Shown: piece by piece, positions 23,058 to 23,867 of the stretch | How positions within the stretch are numbered: the stretch's first letter is position 1 | Layout: each line of letters begins with the position of its first letter | NCBI GenBank assembly: GCA_031411235.1 | Contig: JANOAR010000248.1 | Span: 1 to 23,867, forward strand | Reading direction: 5' to 3' | Length of the DNA: 23,867 nt | From: JANOAR01 sp031411235 | Lineage (GTDB): Bacteria; Verrucomicrobiota; Verrucomicrobiia; Verrucomicrobiales; Verrucomicrobiaceae | The notes under the pieces: generated by a model | What the model saw: only the letters and a program-made list of their open reading frames with translations | The model's database searches: none | Told to the model about the DNA's origin: nothing | Made by a program: the position numbers and the translations under genes

Positions 23058-23831
23058 TTACTGCTCGGTTGTTGGCGGCTTCTTTTTGGGCTTTGATTTG
23101 GGGGCTTTCGGCTTGGCTGGGGTTTCGCCTTCCTCGGGAGTCGCTGTTGGCTCAGGCTCTATCGTGGCGAGATTGAGCTGCAACTCAGCTTGTATCGCGG
23201 GCGCGGCCTGTGTTTTTGCTGGCTCTCCGGCCTCGCCTTCGGTGGGTAATTGCACGCGGCGCAGTTCCTGGGCGTTGGGCAGTTCCTCGACGGAGCGAAT
23301 GCTGAAGTGCTCCAAAAAATTCTCCGTGGTGCCATACAGGATGGGCCTGCCCGGCAGCTCGGCTCGGCCTATCACCTTGGCGAGGCCGCGATCCACGAGC
23401 TGCTGCACCATGGTATCCACGGCCACGCCGCGCACCGCCTCGATGCCTGATTTCGTGATGGGCTGGCGGTAGGCGATGATGGCCAGAGTCTCCAGCGCTG
23501 GCTGGCTGAGGCGCTGCTGTTTTTTCCCCGGATACAGCGCCCGGCACCACTCGGCGTAGTCCATCTTGGCGCAGAGTCGCCAGCCCGTGGTGCGCTCGGC
23601 AAGGGTGAAGGAGCGGCCACTCTGTTCATAGCACTCGATAAGCTGCTGCACGGTCTGGGCGATCTCGGCCTCGGTCACTTTCACCAGCGGGCGCACCGCT
23701 TCTGCCTCGATGTCGCTGCCATGTTCCACGATGTCCTTCGCCGTCTCGCGCACGGCGCGGCACATGTGCTCCACGCTCAAGGGCTCCTGGTAGGAGAAGA
23801 GAAGGGCTTCGACGATTTTGATCAACTCCAT
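23058..23831 (-). CDS. scpB: SMC-Scp complex subunit ScpB
   Basis: ScpB is the kite-type subunit that, as a dimer, binds ScpA and the SMC ATPase to load and stabilise the bacterial condensin for chromosome segregation. The 257-residue product has two winged-helix domains. The first begins MELIKIVEALLFSYQEPLS; the second carries the family hallmark LSQPALETLAIIAYRQPITK and GIEAVRGV, then GRAELPGRPILYGTT and FLEHFSI. There is extra sequence between helices of the first domain (about 28-55), and the tail after about residue 195 is long, low-complexity and Lys/Pro-rich (ending KPKAPKSKPKKKPP...), probably disordered. The start at 23831 fits the family exactly. scpA would be expected upstream, outside the window. 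pheA follows on the same strand 62 bases later. Cytoplasmic, nucleoid-associated. Confidence 0.96.
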   Translation of the reverse strand: MELIKIVEALLFSYQEPLSVEHMCRAVRETAKDIVEHGSDIEAEAVRPLVKVTEAEIAQTVQQLIECYEQSGRSFTLAERTTGWRLCAKMDYAEWCRALYPGKKQQRLSQPALETLAIIAYRQPITKSGIEAVRGVAVDTMVQQLVDRGLAKVIGRAELPGRPILYGTTENFLEHFSIRSVEELPNAQELRRVQLPTEGEAGEPAKTQAAPAIQAELQLNLATIEPEPTATPEEGETPAKPKAPKSKPKKKPPTTEQ

Positions 23832-23867
23832 AAGGGCACGGCGGGGACGGGCAACCTCAAGCGAGGG

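Overview
The window most likely comes from a member of the Verrucomicrobiota, probably Verrucomicrobiales or relatives. The evidence is a secreted DUF1587/1592/1588/1585-type cytochrome-like protein, a Tat-exported DUF1552 protein, a BamB-like PQQ propeller beginning ADWPSWRGP, and a large delta-60 repeat surface protein. GC is fairly high, and most start codons follow C/T-rich leaders with no Shine-Dalgarno sequence. This placement is inference; no rRNA or tRNA gene is visible.

Layout. 1-3198 (-): 5' part of a large secreted mosaic protein (delta-60 repeats, Fn3-like domains, tandem-95-like and BACON-like domains) that runs off the left edge. 3407-4675 (+): exported PQQ-type beta-propeller. 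4763-5692 (-): divergent glutaminase-family protein. 6183-6995 (+): HpcH/HpaI aldolase-family protein. 7207-8574 (+): RimO. 8632-9744 (-): MacB/FtsX-type permease. 9870-11075 (-): carboxynorspermidine synthase. 11182-13272 (+): large secreted protein of unknown function. 13287-14345 (-): exported ComEC-like metallo-beta-lactamase-fold protein. 14607-15932 (-): DUF1552 protein. 16195-18309 (+): SEC-C / coiled-coil / RelE-like protein. 18751-21813 (-): DUF1592-group protein. 22138-22995 (-): PheA lacking half of its dehydratase domain. 23058-23831 (-): ScpB.

How the parts fit. The window is a mosaic of short transcription units, not one pathway. Housekeeping functions (RimO for S12 modification, ScpB for chromosome condensation, PheA for aromatic metabolism, carboxynorspermidine synthase for polyamines) alternate with secreted proteins. 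The DUF1592 and DUF1552 genes are normally neighbours. Here about 2.8 kb separates them, holding the opposite-strand SEC-C/RelE-like gene, a long hairpin element and the wreck of a small gene, so that segment looks inserted or rearranged.

Most notable: (1) a PheA whose dehydratase domain has lost about 85 residues, with most of its catalytic residues gone, while chorismate mutase and ACT domains look intact; (2) a large SEC-C zinc-motif protein ending in a RelE/ParE-toxin-like fold; (3) several non-coding inverted-repeat elements (14396-14539, 18391-18449, 21952-22121); (4) a promoter whose predicted start site falls on the start codon of an unknown secreted protein. No CRISPR array, prophage, complete insertion sequence or clear defence operon was seen.
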